A DNA stretch of 12,401 nucleotides from Patescibacteria group bacterium (GCA_029260985.1 JAJDCE010000066.1:1-12401), one strand, 5' to 3'. Positions 1-6,659 are shown, counted from the stretch's first letter. The notes: a model not told the origin generated them from the sequence alone. Numbers and translations are program-made.

Positions 1-168
1 TTAAACAGGGATATTGCTATTAGAAATGATCATACTCTTACTACGACTAATGAGTCTGTGTTCTGGAAGCTGAGGATACCTTCCAGTCAGGCAGTGGGGT
101 CTTATACAGGGCAGACTACGTTTGCGACGACGGCTAGTGGAACGTGTACGACGGGGCAGGGGTATTAA
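1..168 (+). CDS. C-terminal end of a probable secreted/surface protein (partial)
   Basis: The reading frame is open from the first base and ends with TAA at 166-168, giving 55 residues of a protein whose start lies outside the window. The tail is rich in Thr, Ser and Gly. It has a pattern of Trp, then a short beta strand, then a Tyr-Thr-Gly turn, then a Thr/Ala strand (WKLRIPSSQAVGSYTGQTTF). I know this pattern from the last beta-sandwich strands of extracellular repeat proteins in Patescibacteria and other bacteria. No anchor or sorting signal is visible, and a single Cys lies near the end. A terminator follows about 30 bases downstream. The exact family cannot be named from this fragment. 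Confidence 0.7.
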   Translation, partial: LNRDIAIRNDHTLTTTNESVFWKLRIPSSQAVGSYTGQTTFATTASGTCTTGQGY

Positions 169-173
169 TGCCT

Positions 174-228
174 GTTGGACAAAAGGTAGACAGATTCTTG
201 ACGGTTTCTTGTCAAGTTTTTGTCAAAT
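174..228. repeat. Degenerate 11-nt word array upstream of secD
   Basis: Five consecutive 11-nt words can be laid in register: GTTGGACAAAA, GGTAGACAGAT, TCTTGACGGTT, TCTTGTCAAGT and TTTTGTCAAAT. GAC or its complement GTC sits at the same offset in each. The terminator hairpin at 197-221 is formed by words three and four. The pattern is short and was seen by eye, so chance is not excluded. It counts mainly because other spacers in the window behave alike. Confidence 0.4.
197..221 (+). terminator. Intrinsic terminator after the surface protein gene
   Basis: CTTGAC (197-202) pairs with GTCAAG (211-216) around an 8-nt loop and is followed directly by five T. The stem is short, but the arrangement stem plus T-tract, 29 bases after the stop codon of the upstream gene, fits a Rho-independent terminator separating it from secD. 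Confidence 0.6.
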
Positions 229-299
229 AAAATAATTTGCTCTGCTAGGGGGAATCCGCTAGACTATTGGCGCTTTGAATATTTCATTAATTCTTCACT

Positions 300-2651
300 A
301 TGTTTTCCAGATTCTCCAAAGGCCTTGTTACCATTATTGCTCTCTCGCTATTGATGACTGTTGTGGTTCTGCCGGACAGCGTTAAGCAAAATTGGCCTAA
401 TAACCGTTTTGTTAACCTTTTTAAAGATCCTAAAGTGACACTGGGTCTCGATCTTCAAGGTGGAACACAGCTTGATTATCGTATTGACCTCCGAAATGCC
501 AGAGCTAAGAACGAAGATGATGATTTGAATAATGATGTGCGCATCAATGATGTGATTGAAGGGGTTCGGGCAACGATTGACCGCCGTGTGAACAGTTTAG
601 GTGTTTCTGAGCCCAATATTTACCTGTCTAAGGTAGCTGATGAAGACCATATTATTGTTGAGCTCGCCGGCATTAAAGATGTTGATGAAGCAAAAGCTAC
701 TGTCGGAAAGACCATTCAGCTTGAGTTTAAAGAGCAAAAAGATGCTTTAGATATTGATGAAAGAGATGTCATTGAAGCTAATGCTAAGTCAATTTTGGAA
801 AATGCGACTGCTGCTGATGCGGATTTTGATGCACTAGGGAAAAGTACCGAAACCAGTGATGGAAAAATTGGATACCGGCCTGAAGCCAAGCGATGGAAAT
901 CTGAGCTTCCTGATCACTACAAAGAAGTTCTTCCAAGGCTGGCGATTGATAAAGTCCATCCAGCTACCCTAGAAGGTTCTGATGGATATGCACTCGGTGC
1001 TGGCGGGTCAATTACAGAGAAGAAAGGGCTTTATATCGTTCAGATGAAAAGCAAAGAGGTTAATGACCGTACTGAGAAAAAATTCTCTACCCTAAAAGAT
1101 GTAGCTAGTGCACTTAATACGGAGGTTGGAACCCAGACTGACAAAACTCGTGCGGATTTTGACCCTGCTGAAGTGGAAGCCGTCTTTTTGATGGCCGAAA
1201 CCGGACAGTCTCATACGGATGTACTTGAGATTGGGGAAGAGTATCGCGTTTATGGATTCAACGGAAAAGGTGAAGCCGAGAGGCAAGTGGAAGCCAGTCA
1301 CATTTTAATTTCATATACTGGCTCTGAACGCACTTCTGAATCAGTGACTCGTACGAAGGAAGAAGCTCTTGAGTTGTCCAAACAAGTTCTTGAAGAGGCT
1401 GAGGCTGAGCCTGGTCAATTCCCGGATCTAGCCCGAAAATACTCTGATGGCCCTAGTGGCCCAACGGGCGGTGAATTGGGTTTCTTTGGTAAAGGTAAAA
1501 TGACACAAGCTTTTGAAGAGGCCTCTTTGGCCATGGCGGTCGGGGATATTTCTGATGTAGTGGAAACAGAATTCGGTTATCACATCATCAATGTCACCGA
1601 CGAAAAAACTTTAGAAGACCGCGTTAATGTGTCGGCTTTAAAAGTTGAAAAAACAGAAGCTAACAAAGCTAAGCTGGATGAAGAAATTCTGAAAATGGAT
1701 GGGTATGACGTAACGACGCAGGAAGAAGAATTGGTTTATAACGAGCTCTTCTTTGACTTAACGCCGGACCCATGGAAGCCAACAGGACTTGATGGAGCTC
1801 ATTTTAAGTACGCCTCCCCTACTTATAATGACATTGGCATTCCACAGGTGAACATCGAATTCGACAGTGAAGGGGGTAAAATGTTTGAAGAAATCACCGA
1901 ACGATTAGTTGGTAAACCACTCGCCATCTTTGTGGGAGGTCAACTGATTTCTGCGCCTAATGTAAACCAGAAAATCTCTGGCGGCACCGCCGTGATCACG
2001 GGTCAGTACACTCCCCAGGAAGCGATGCAGTTAGCGCGTGATCTTAATACAGGGGCTATTGATGCTCCTATCATTCTTTCAGGGCAATACACCATCAGTG
2101 CTACCTTGGGTGAAACGGCACTCAGAGTGTCTTTACTGGCCGGCTTAATCGGTCTTATCCTGCTCGCCCTTTATATGATTGCCTACTATCGCCTTATGGG
2201 CATCTTTGCTGTTTTGGCACTACTTATCTACTCCATTATCATTGTCTTCATTTTAAAGACGACAGGCATTGTGATGACTCTTGCCGGAATTGCCGGGATT
2301 ATCCTTTCGATTGGTATGGCGGTGGATGCGAATATTCTGATTTTTGAGCGGACCAAAGAAGAGCTTAACAGCGGAAAAAACTTTTCTGCGTCGGTTTCGG
2401 CTGGATTTGAACGAGCCTGGTCATCTATTCGGGATTCTAATGTTTCCTCTCTGATCACCTGTGTTATTCTTTACTCTTTTGGCAACTCTATCATTCGCGG
2501 ATTTGCCTTGATGCTGGCGATTGGGATTCTTATTTCTATGCTCACTGCGATTACCGTAACAAAGAAGTTCCTTCAGACTCTTACGGGTACCAGATTGGCT
2601 AAGAATCGTTTCTTGCTTGGTGTGAAAAAGATAGAAACTATCAATCGGTAG
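300..2651 (+). CDS. secD: Protein translocase subunit SecD with inserted parvulin-type prolyl isomerase domain
   Basis: SecD works with SecF behind the SecYEG channel and uses the proton gradient to pull exported proteins out. The 783 residues show TM1 near 8-25, the family motif LGLDLQGGTQL near 48-58, the first half of the periplasmic P1 domain up to LEFKEQKD (141-148), and its second half from TGLDG (495) to about 600. TM2-TM6 lie near 610-760, with the motif GMAVDANILIFER carrying the proton-relay Asp at 676. Between the P1 halves lie about 340 extra residues. Residues 330-433 are a well-preserved parvulin domain: ASHILI with His334, GGELGFFGKGKM, and FGYHII with His428. Residues 150-323 look like decayed parvulin modules (inference). 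Ordinary SecD proteins are about 400-620 residues. No secF follows; the next gene is a nuclease. The ATG at 300 directly precedes TM1 and has no Shine-Dalgarno. SecD identity is near certain and the parvulin call very strong. Confidence 0.96.
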   Translation: MFSRFSKGLVTIIALSLLMTVVVLPDSVKQNWPNNRFVNLFKDPKVTLGLDLQGGTQLDYRIDLRNARAKNEDDDLNNDVRINDVIEGVRATIDRRVNSLGVSEPNIYLSKVADEDHIIVELAGIKDVDEAKATVGKTIQLEFKEQKDALDIDERDVIEANAKSILENATAADADFDALGKSTETSDGKIGYRPEAKRWKSELPDHYKEVLPRLAIDKVHPATLEGSDGYALGAGGSITEKKGLYIVQMKSKEVNDRTEKKFSTLKDVASALNTEVGTQTDKTRADFDPAEVEAVFLMAETGQSHTDVLEIGEEYRVYGFNGKGEAERQVEASHILISYTGSERTSESVTRTKEEALELSKQVLEEAEAEPGQFPDLARKYSDGPSGPTGGELGFFGKGKMTQAFEEASLAMAVGDISDVVETEFGYHIINVTDEKTLEDRVNVSALKVEKTEANKAKLDEEILKMDGYDVTTQEEELVYNELFFDLTPDPWKPTGLDGAHFKYASPTYNDIGIPQVNIEFDSEGGKMFEEITERLVGKPLAIFVGGQLISAPNVNQKISGGTAVITGQYTPQEAMQLARDLNTGAIDAPIILSGQYTISATLGETALRVSLLAGLIGLILLALYMIAYYRLMGIFAVLALLIYSIIIVFILKTTGIVMTLAGIAGIILSIGMAVDANILIFERTKEELNSGKNFSASVSAGFERAWSSIRDSNVSSLITCVILYSFGNSIIRGFALMLAIGILISMLTAITVTKKFLQTLTGTRLAKNRFLLGVKKIETINR
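841..862 (+). repeat. 22-bp exact match to the HU gene (copy 1, inside secD)
   Basis: The 22 bases starting AAAGTACCGA and ending CAGTGATGG are identical to 4051-4072. Here they are read on the plus strand as SecD residues 181-188 (KSTETSDG), inside the first degenerate insert module. The identity stops sharply on both sides. Confidence 0.8.
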
Positions 2652-2745
2652 TTCACCCAATAGTTTTTCAATTGTCTGCCGATTGTAAATCCAGTTGTCT
2701 GTCTATTGGCAGACTATCGGCATACCATTGGTTAACCATTGAAAA
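2649..2745. repeat. Degenerate 11-nt word array with alternative hairpins, secD to RNase H spacer
   Basis: From the secD stop codon to the next ATG the spacer divides into 11-nt words, most opening with ATTG or a close variant. Word starts are 2649, 2660, 2671, 2682, 2694, 2705, 2716, 2727 and 2738, with one 12-nt step; examples are ATTGTCTGCCG, ATTGGCAGACT and ATTGGTTAACC. The words also create two mutually exclusive stems. GTCTGCC (2674-2680) pairs with GGCAGAC (2708-2714). TGCCGAT (2677-2683) pairs with ATCGGCA (2716-2722). A 10-bp palindrome TGGTTAACCA lies at 2729-2738. No T-tract follows, so this is not a standard terminator. Confidence 0.5.
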
Positions 2746-3264
2746 ATGATTAATAAATCCTTACAAGCAGAGTTAGATGAGCTAGTCTCAAAGAGAGAAC
2801 AGCAGGCGTTTGTGGAACTTGCAATTAAGAAGGAATTGCATAAAACTAGAGCTATGAAAGCTGATACAATTGAAGTCTATGTTGATGGTGGTTCCCGTGG
2901 AAATCCTGGTCCTTCAGGGGGTGGTTTTGCTGTATATCGCGGAGGAGAAAATGTACTGGAGGGTTCAGAGTTTTACGGTGAGAAAACCAATAATCAGTCT
3001 GAGTATCTAGCACTTCGAACAGCCCTACGAGAGGTTTTTGCTCACTTCCCGGAAGTTAAGATCAACTGTTTTATGGACAGTCAACTTGTGGTTGAACAGA
3101 TGAACGGGAATTATAAAGTAAAGAACGAAAATATCCGGCCTATTTATGAAGAGGTGAGCCGGATTTCGGGGCAATTTAAAGGCTTCCAAATTCAGCACGT
3201 CCGTCGTGAACAGAATCAACGAGCGGATGAACTGGCTAATCAGGCGATGGATAAAGGTAATTAG
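2746..3264 (+). CDS. RNase HI-family ribonuclease
   Basis: Proteins of this family cut the RNA strand of RNA-DNA hybrids with two metal ions, removing R-loops and primers in the cytoplasm. The four acidic catalytic residues are in place: Asp47 in YVDGGSRGNPGP, Glu86 in NNQSEY, Asp111 in FMDSQLVV, and Asp161 in the closing motif HVRREQNQRADELAN. The sequence style (YVDGGSRGNPGPSG, NNQSEY) matches the compact RNase HI/RVT_3 type rather than E. coli RnhA. Length is 172 residues against about 130-150 for the core. The excess is a charged, probably helical N-terminal stretch (residues 1-40) that does not look like the hybrid-binding domain of some RNases H1. An alternative start is Met37 (2854). 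Neither start has a Shine-Dalgarno. The gene may be read from secD, since no terminator is evident between them. Confidence 0.93.
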   Translation: MINKSLQAELDELVSKREQQAFVELAIKKELHKTRAMKADTIEVYVDGGSRGNPGPSGGGFAVYRGGENVLEGSEFYGEKTNNQSEYLALRTALREVFAHFPEVKINCFMDSQLVVEQMNGNYKVKNENIRPIYEEVSRISGQFKGFQIQHVRREQNQRADELANQAMDKGN

Positions 3265-3377
3265 CATTTGGCATTTCTGATTTCGCATTTAATTTAGCAT
3301 TCACTATTTTGGCATTCGAATGCAAAATTTTTAAATGTGGAATTCAATCTGAAATGCGAATTGTAAAATGCGAAATG
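3264..3377. repeat. Heptad word array forming a long imperfect inverted repeat between convergent genes
   Basis: The left arm reads in heptads GCATTTG, GCATTTC, TGATTTC, GCATTTA (3264-3291). The right arm reads TGAAATG, CGAATTG, TAAAATG, CGAAATG (3350-3377). The reverse complement of the right arm matches the left arm at 22 of 28 positions. A perfect 12-bp palindrome GCATTCGAATGC (3312-3323) lies near the centre. The element fills the whole gap between the converging RNase H and thioredoxin genes, so a bidirectional terminator or mRNA 3' stabiliser is possible, though there is no clean T-tract. Confidence 0.6.
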
Positions 3378-3379
3378 AG

Positions 3380-3703
3380 CTAGGAGTGTTTTTCGATCAC
3401 TTCCGTCAATGCGTTTTTGTCGTGTACGCCCACCATCTCTTCCACTACTTCTCCATTCTTGAACACTTTAAGCGCAGGGATGCTCATGACACCGTATTGA
3501 CTGGCTAGATCGGTGTTTTCATCAACATTGACTTTGTAAATTTTTGCTTTCCCTCCCGCTTCATCAGCGAGCTCATCAATGATCGGTCCTTGAGTTTGGC
3601 ATGGTCCACACCATGGTGCCCAAAAATCCACTAATACCGGGATGTCTTTAACGTCTAAAACGTCTGCTTGAAATGAGTCTGATTTTGTTTCTGCTGCTGG
3701 CAT
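3380..3703 (-). CDS. trxA: Thioredoxin
   Basis: Thioredoxin reduces disulfides in cytoplasmic proteins such as ribonucleotide reductase and is recharged by thioredoxin reductase. The 107 residues match the usual length and fold. The active site is WCGPC (Cys32, Cys35) inside FWAPWCGPC, with the buried Asp26 ahead of it in LVDFW and the cis-proline Pro76 in SIPALKVF. A Gln follows the second Cys where E. coli has Lys, a common variant. There is no signal peptide, so a cytoplasmic site is expected. The gene converges with the RNase H gene and has its own promoter (3740-3768). It runs the same way as HU, but the HU terminator separates them. No thioredoxin reductase gene lies in the window. No Shine-Dalgarno is visible; the leader is A-rich. 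Confidence 0.97.
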   Translation of the reverse strand: MPAAETKSDSFQADVLDVKDIPVLVDFWAPWCGPCQTQGPIIDELADEAGGKAKIYKVNVDENTDLASQYGVMSIPALKVFKNGEVVEEMVGVHDKNALTEVIEKHS

Positions 3704-3739
3704 ACTTTTTTGGTTTAAATAGTAAACTTCAGTGAAAAA

Positions 3740-3768
3740 ATGTTATCAGTATTCTTCTTAACTTTCAA
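3740..3768 (-). promoter_or_regulatory. Probable sigma70-type promoter of trxA
   Basis: On the minus strand, TTGAAA (plus 3763-3768) is followed after 17 bases by TAACAT (plus 3740-3745). A TGA sits just ahead of the -10, giving an extended -10. The start point would lie near 3733, leaving a leader of about 30 bases. Confidence 0.6.
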
Positions 3769-3809
3769 GTGTCTAAGCGCATTAAATGTGACATAAACTA
3801 CATCTCATC

Positions 3810-3857
3810 TCTATTGTGCTATTTGGCTAATCCGCTATTTCGCTATTTGAGATTATT
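3810..3857. repeat. Degenerate 8-nt word array, trxA to HU spacer
   Basis: Words in 8-nt register: TCTATTGT, GCTATTTG, GCTAATCC, GCTATTTC, GCTATTTG, AGATTATT. GCTA recurs at exactly 3818, 3826, 3834 and 3842. The array lies upstream of the trxA promoter and downstream of the HU terminator. Confidence 0.55.
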
Positions 3858-3863
3858 AGTTAC

Positions 3864-3894
3864 AAAAAACTCCTTGCCAAAAGCGAAGGAGTTT
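3864..3894 (-). terminator. Intrinsic terminator of the HU gene
   Basis: A perfect 9-bp stem, AAACTCCTT (3867-3875) against AAGGAGTTT (3886-3894), encloses a 10-nt loop. Read on the minus strand, the hairpin ends in a run of six T. It starts about 30 bases beyond the HU stop codon. Confidence 0.85.
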
Positions 3895-3923
3895 CAAGTT
3901 TAAACTAAAGTTATCCGATAGGA

Positions 3924-4199
3924 TTATCGAACAGCGTCTTTAAGGCTTTTACCAGCTTTAAATGCAGGAATGTTCATAGCTGGGATTTTGATTTTCTGAG
4001 ATGGGTTTCTTGGGTTAACACCGGTGCGAGCTGCACGTTTGCTAATACGGAAAGTACCGAAACCAGTGATGGTTACATTTTTACCCTTCTTAAGTTCTTT
4101 GGTAATTGAACCCAAAACAGCGTCTAGAGAAGTACCAGCTGTTTTTTTGGTAACACCTGCTGCAGAAGCAATAGCAGCAACTAAATCTTGCTTAGTCAT
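3924..4199 (-). CDS. hup: HU-family DNA-binding protein
   Basis: HU is a small dimeric nucleoid protein that bends DNA without strong sequence preference. The 91 residues are the standard length. They begin MTKQDLVAAIA, contain the hallmark ITGFGTFRIS (residues 44-53) and the beta-arm region NPRNPSQKIKIPA with the DNA-intercalating Pro63, and end in the helix FKAGKSLKDAV. The gene is divergent from topA, which controls supercoiling, so the pair shares a regulatory region of about 150 bases. It has a strong promoter (4234-4262) and a clear terminator (3864-3894), so it is probably a single-gene transcript. No Shine-Dalgarno is seen. The GFGTF codons contain the 22-bp match to secD. Whether it is functionally HU or an IHF-like relative cannot be decided here; HU is the default. 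Confidence 0.97.
   Translation of the reverse strand: MTKQDLVAAIASAAGVTKKTAGTSLDAVLGSITKELKKGKNVTITGFGTFRISKRAARTGVNPRNPSQKIKIPAMNIPAFKAGKSLKDAVR
4051..4072 (+). repeat. 22-bp exact match to secD (copy 2, inside the HU gene)
   Basis: These bases are identical to 841-862. In this copy the coding strand is the minus strand, and the bases encode HU residues 43-50, the conserved TITGFGTF core. The two copies are therefore direct repeats in DNA but are read in opposite senses. Confidence 0.8.
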
Positions 4200-4233
4200 A
4201 ATACAACGAGTTTAAATAATAAAAAGCATACGC

Positions 4234-4262
4234 AGTATAATCAGCGACAATGAAGCTGACAA
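4234..4262 (-). promoter_or_regulatory. Sigma70-type promoter of the HU gene
   Basis: On the minus strand, TTGTCA (plus 4257-4262) and TATACT (plus 4234-4239) are separated by exactly 17 bases, each matching consensus at five of six positions. The start point would be near 4227, giving a leader of about 28 bases. A TATAAT also reads on the plus strand at 4236-4241 towards topA, but no -35 accompanies it. Confidence 0.75.
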
Positions 4263-4315
4263 GGTTTTTTTAAACTTAAGATTTGTAAATTTAAAATTAA
4301 TATTGTATCGTCTTG

Positions 4316-4348
4316 TCGAACCATTTTTGAACCATTAATTGAAAATAT
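4316..4348. repeat. Three 11-nt words running into the topA start codon
   Basis: TCGAACCATTT, TTGAACCATTA and ATTGAAAATAT follow in 11-nt register, the last overlapping the topA ATG. The period equals that of the secD-RNase H spacer, but with only three words the case is weak. The segment CATTAATT just ahead of the ATG also occurs ahead of the secD start. Confidence 0.35.
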
Positions 4349-6575
4349 GAATCACGTCATCATTGTAGAATCCCCGGCAAAAGCAAGAACCCTAAAGAAG
4401 TTTTTAGGTGCTAAATATAATGTCAAAGCCTCCATGGGGCATATTCGGGATCTTCCCAAAAAAGAGCTCGGTGTTGATACTGATAATGACTTTAATCCTA
4501 AATATGAAATCAGTCCGGATAAAAAAAAGATCGTCAAAGAATTAAAAGATCTGGTGCACAAATATAAAGATACAATGGTGTGGCTCGCAGCCGATGAAGA
4601 TCGCGAAGGAGAAAGTATTGCATGGCATCTGATTCACGCACTTAATCTTAAGAAAGGTCAGTACAAGCGAATTGCTTTTCACGAAATCACTAAACCGGCA
4701 GTATTAGCAGCCCTTGAAAATCCACGTAATATCGATTTTCACCTGGTTCATGCTCAGCAGGCCAGGCGCGTTTTGGATCGGCTGGTTGGCTATAAACTTT
4801 CTCCTCTGCTTTGGACAAAAGTAAGAGCGGGTTTGAGCGCTGGTCGTGTTCAAAGTGTGGCGGTGCGATTGATCGTGGATCGGGATCGGGAAATTGAGGA
4901 CTTTAAGCCAGTGGAATACTGGAAGATTGATACTGACCTTAAAGCCAAGAAAGGAGAATTTAATGCCGATCTTGCTAAAATTAAGGGCAAAAAAGCTGAA
5001 GTGGGCAATAAGAAGGAGGCCGACAAAGTCTTGAAAGACTTGAAATCTGCGTCATATAAAGTGGGTAACTTGGTCAAAAAAGAAGCTCAGCGACAACCCT
5101 CATCACCTTTTATCACTAGCACTCTTCAGCAAGAAGCCTCCCGAAAGCTTGGGTTTTCTGTTAAGCAGACTATGGTTCTGGCCCAACAGTTATATGAAGG
5201 GGTTTCTCATGGGAAAGACCATGCTGGTCTTATTACCTATATGAGAACGGACTCTTTCAACCTTTCAAATGAATTTTTAAAGGTAGTGCCTAAAGTGATC
5301 AAAAAGATCTATGGGGACGAATATGCACTTGATAAACCCCGTGTTTTTACAAAAAAAACCAAAGGCGCTCAAGAAGCCCATGAAGCGATTCGGCCTACAG
5401 ATTTGAGCAAAATGCCGGCTGACCTAAAATCCCATTTAGACCCTCAGCAATACAAACTCTATAAATTGATATGGGAAAGGACTGCGGCTAGTCAGATGCC
5501 ACCTGCAAAACTGGACATGACGACGGTTACAGTTGAAACCGATAACGGCTACACCCTGGAAGCCAAGGGGCAGGTCATTAAATTCCCAGGATTTATGAAG
5601 GCTTATATTGAAGGTACCGATCATCCCGATGAAGCGCTGGCTAATAAAGATAAACTTCTGCCCGAGATTGAAAAAGGTGAAACGTGTGATCTTAAGAAGG
5701 TTAATTCCGAACAGAAATTCACTCAGCCTCCTGCGCGCTATACTGAAGCGACGCTGGTTAAAAAGCTAGAGTCTGAAGGGATTGGACGACCTTCTACTTA
5801 TGCGCCAACCATCTCTACCATCATCAACCGAGGTTACATCGAAAAGCAAGCTGACAAAAAATTATATGCCCTGGATATTGGCTTTATTGTTAATGATTTT
5901 TTGGTAAAGCATTTTCCGGACATTGTTGATTACAGCTTTACAGCTGATATGGAGGAGGAACTGGATGATATTGCGGAGGGTGAAAAAAAATGGGAGCCAG
6001 TAATCTCAAAATTCTATAAACCATTTGAGAAGTTACTGGAAGAGAAAAAGAAATCGGTCAAAAAAGAAGATGTCATCATTGAGAAAACGGATGAGGTTTG
6101 TGAAGTGTGTGGCGCTCCGATGAAAGTTAAGCTCGGTAAAAATGGTAAATTCCTGAGCTGTTCAAAGTATCCTGAATGCAAGAATGCCAAGCCCATGAAA
6201 GAAGATCGGGAGAAGGAAGAGAAGCTACAGAAGGAGTTTAAAGATGAGAAGTGTGAAAAATGTGAGTCGGCTATGGTGGTCAAAACAGGTCGGTTTGGAG
6301 ACTTCCTGGCGTGCAGTGCGTACCCGAAGTGTAAAACAACAAGGCCGCTTGCCCATGCTCTCAATATCGATTGTCAAAAATGTGACGGACAATTGGTTGA
6401 AAAACGGACGAAGCGAGGCAAGGTTTTCTATGGTTGTAATAATTATCCAAAATGTGATTTTGCCACGTGGAGCAAGCCACTTACTGACCCCTGCCCTGTC
6501 TGTAAAGGTATGCAGGTTCAAGCTAAAAAAGATCTGATTAAATGCGAGCAATGCGGGAAAGAAACCGAAGTCTAA
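4347..6575 (+). CDS. topA: DNA topoisomerase I (type IA)
   Basis: TopA relaxes negative supercoils by cutting and passing one DNA strand. The 742 residues hold an N-terminal Toprim domain (HVIIVESPAKARTL with Glu8; ADEDREGE with Asp83, Asp85, Glu87). The type IA core carries the catalytic Tyr298 in LITYMRTDS and the motifs EAHEAIRPT and ESEGIGRPSTYA. The C-terminus has four zinc-ribbon units. Three are full (first Cys at about 585, 636 and 676), each with two CxxC-like pairs around a YPxC signature. The last is compact, with CPVC (716-719) and CEQC (733-736). The gene is divergent from HU and has no Shine-Dalgarno. Its promoter is not clear, although AT-rich DNA lies upstream. The start is set by the conserved first strand beginning at Met1. 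Confidence 0.98.
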   Translation: MNHVIIVESPAKARTLKKFLGAKYNVKASMGHIRDLPKKELGVDTDNDFNPKYEISPDKKKIVKELKDLVHKYKDTMVWLAADEDREGESIAWHLIHALNLKKGQYKRIAFHEITKPAVLAALENPRNIDFHLVHAQQARRVLDRLVGYKLSPLLWTKVRAGLSAGRVQSVAVRLIVDRDREIEDFKPVEYWKIDTDLKAKKGEFNADLAKIKGKKAEVGNKKEADKVLKDLKSASYKVGNLVKKEAQRQPSSPFITSTLQQEASRKLGFSVKQTMVLAQQLYEGVSHGKDHAGLITYMRTDSFNLSNEFLKVVPKVIKKIYGDEYALDKPRVFTKKTKGAQEAHEAIRPTDLSKMPADLKSHLDPQQYKLYKLIWERTAASQMPPAKLDMTTVTVETDNGYTLEAKGQVIKFPGFMKAYIEGTDHPDEALANKDKLLPEIEKGETCDLKKVNSEQKFTQPPARYTEATLVKKLESEGIGRPSTYAPTISTIINRGYIEKQADKKLYALDIGFIVNDFLVKHFPDIVDYSFTADMEEELDDIAEGEKKWEPVISKFYKPFEKLLEEKKKSVKKEDVIIEKTDEVCEVCGAPMKVKLGKNGKFLSCSKYPECKNAKPMKEDREKEEKLQKEFKDEKCEKCESAMVVKTGRFGDFLACSAYPKCKTTRPLAHALNIDCQKCDGQLVEKRTKRGKVFYGCNNYPKCDFATWSKPLTDPCPVCKGMQVQAKKDLIKCEQCGKETEV

Positions 6576-6583
6576 TTTTTTAG

Positions 6584-6658
6584 CCTTAAGTCCTAAGTTT
6601 TAAGCTATAAGCTCTATCTATATTTATCAGCTTACGGCTTATCGCTTATTGCTTAACG
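6584..6658. repeat. Two arms of heptad words in inverted orientation, topA to 6695 gene spacer
   Basis: The left arm holds four heptads ending in TAAG: CCTTAAG, TCCTAAG, TTTTAAG, CTATAAG (6584-6611). The right arm holds four heptads starting with CTTA: CTTACGG, CTTATCG, CTTATTG, CTTAACG (6631-6658). TAAG and CTTA are reverse complements, so the arms can fold on each other with paired 4-nt words and mostly variable 3-nt gaps. The loop is about 19 nt and AT-rich. Register is kept without any slip in each arm. The element follows the topA stop closely and could act as a 3' structure or weak terminator. Confidence 0.7.
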
Positions 6659-6659
6659 C

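Noticed and set aside
236..268. Possible secD promoter TTGCTC, 17 bases, TAGACT
   Set aside because: Spacing is right, but only three and four bases match consensus; too weak to list as a feature.
300..2651. Assembly chimera or frameshift as explanation for the SecD-parvulin fusion
   Set aside because: The frame is continuous over 783 codons, codon use looks uniform, and both P1 halves flank the insert in the right order, so a true insertion is more likely.
6014..6551. Open frames of 97-116 codons on both strands within the 3' part of topA
   Set aside because: They overlap the zinc-ribbon coding region, which is intact in frame. Their Ser/Phe- or Arg-rich products are typical shadows.
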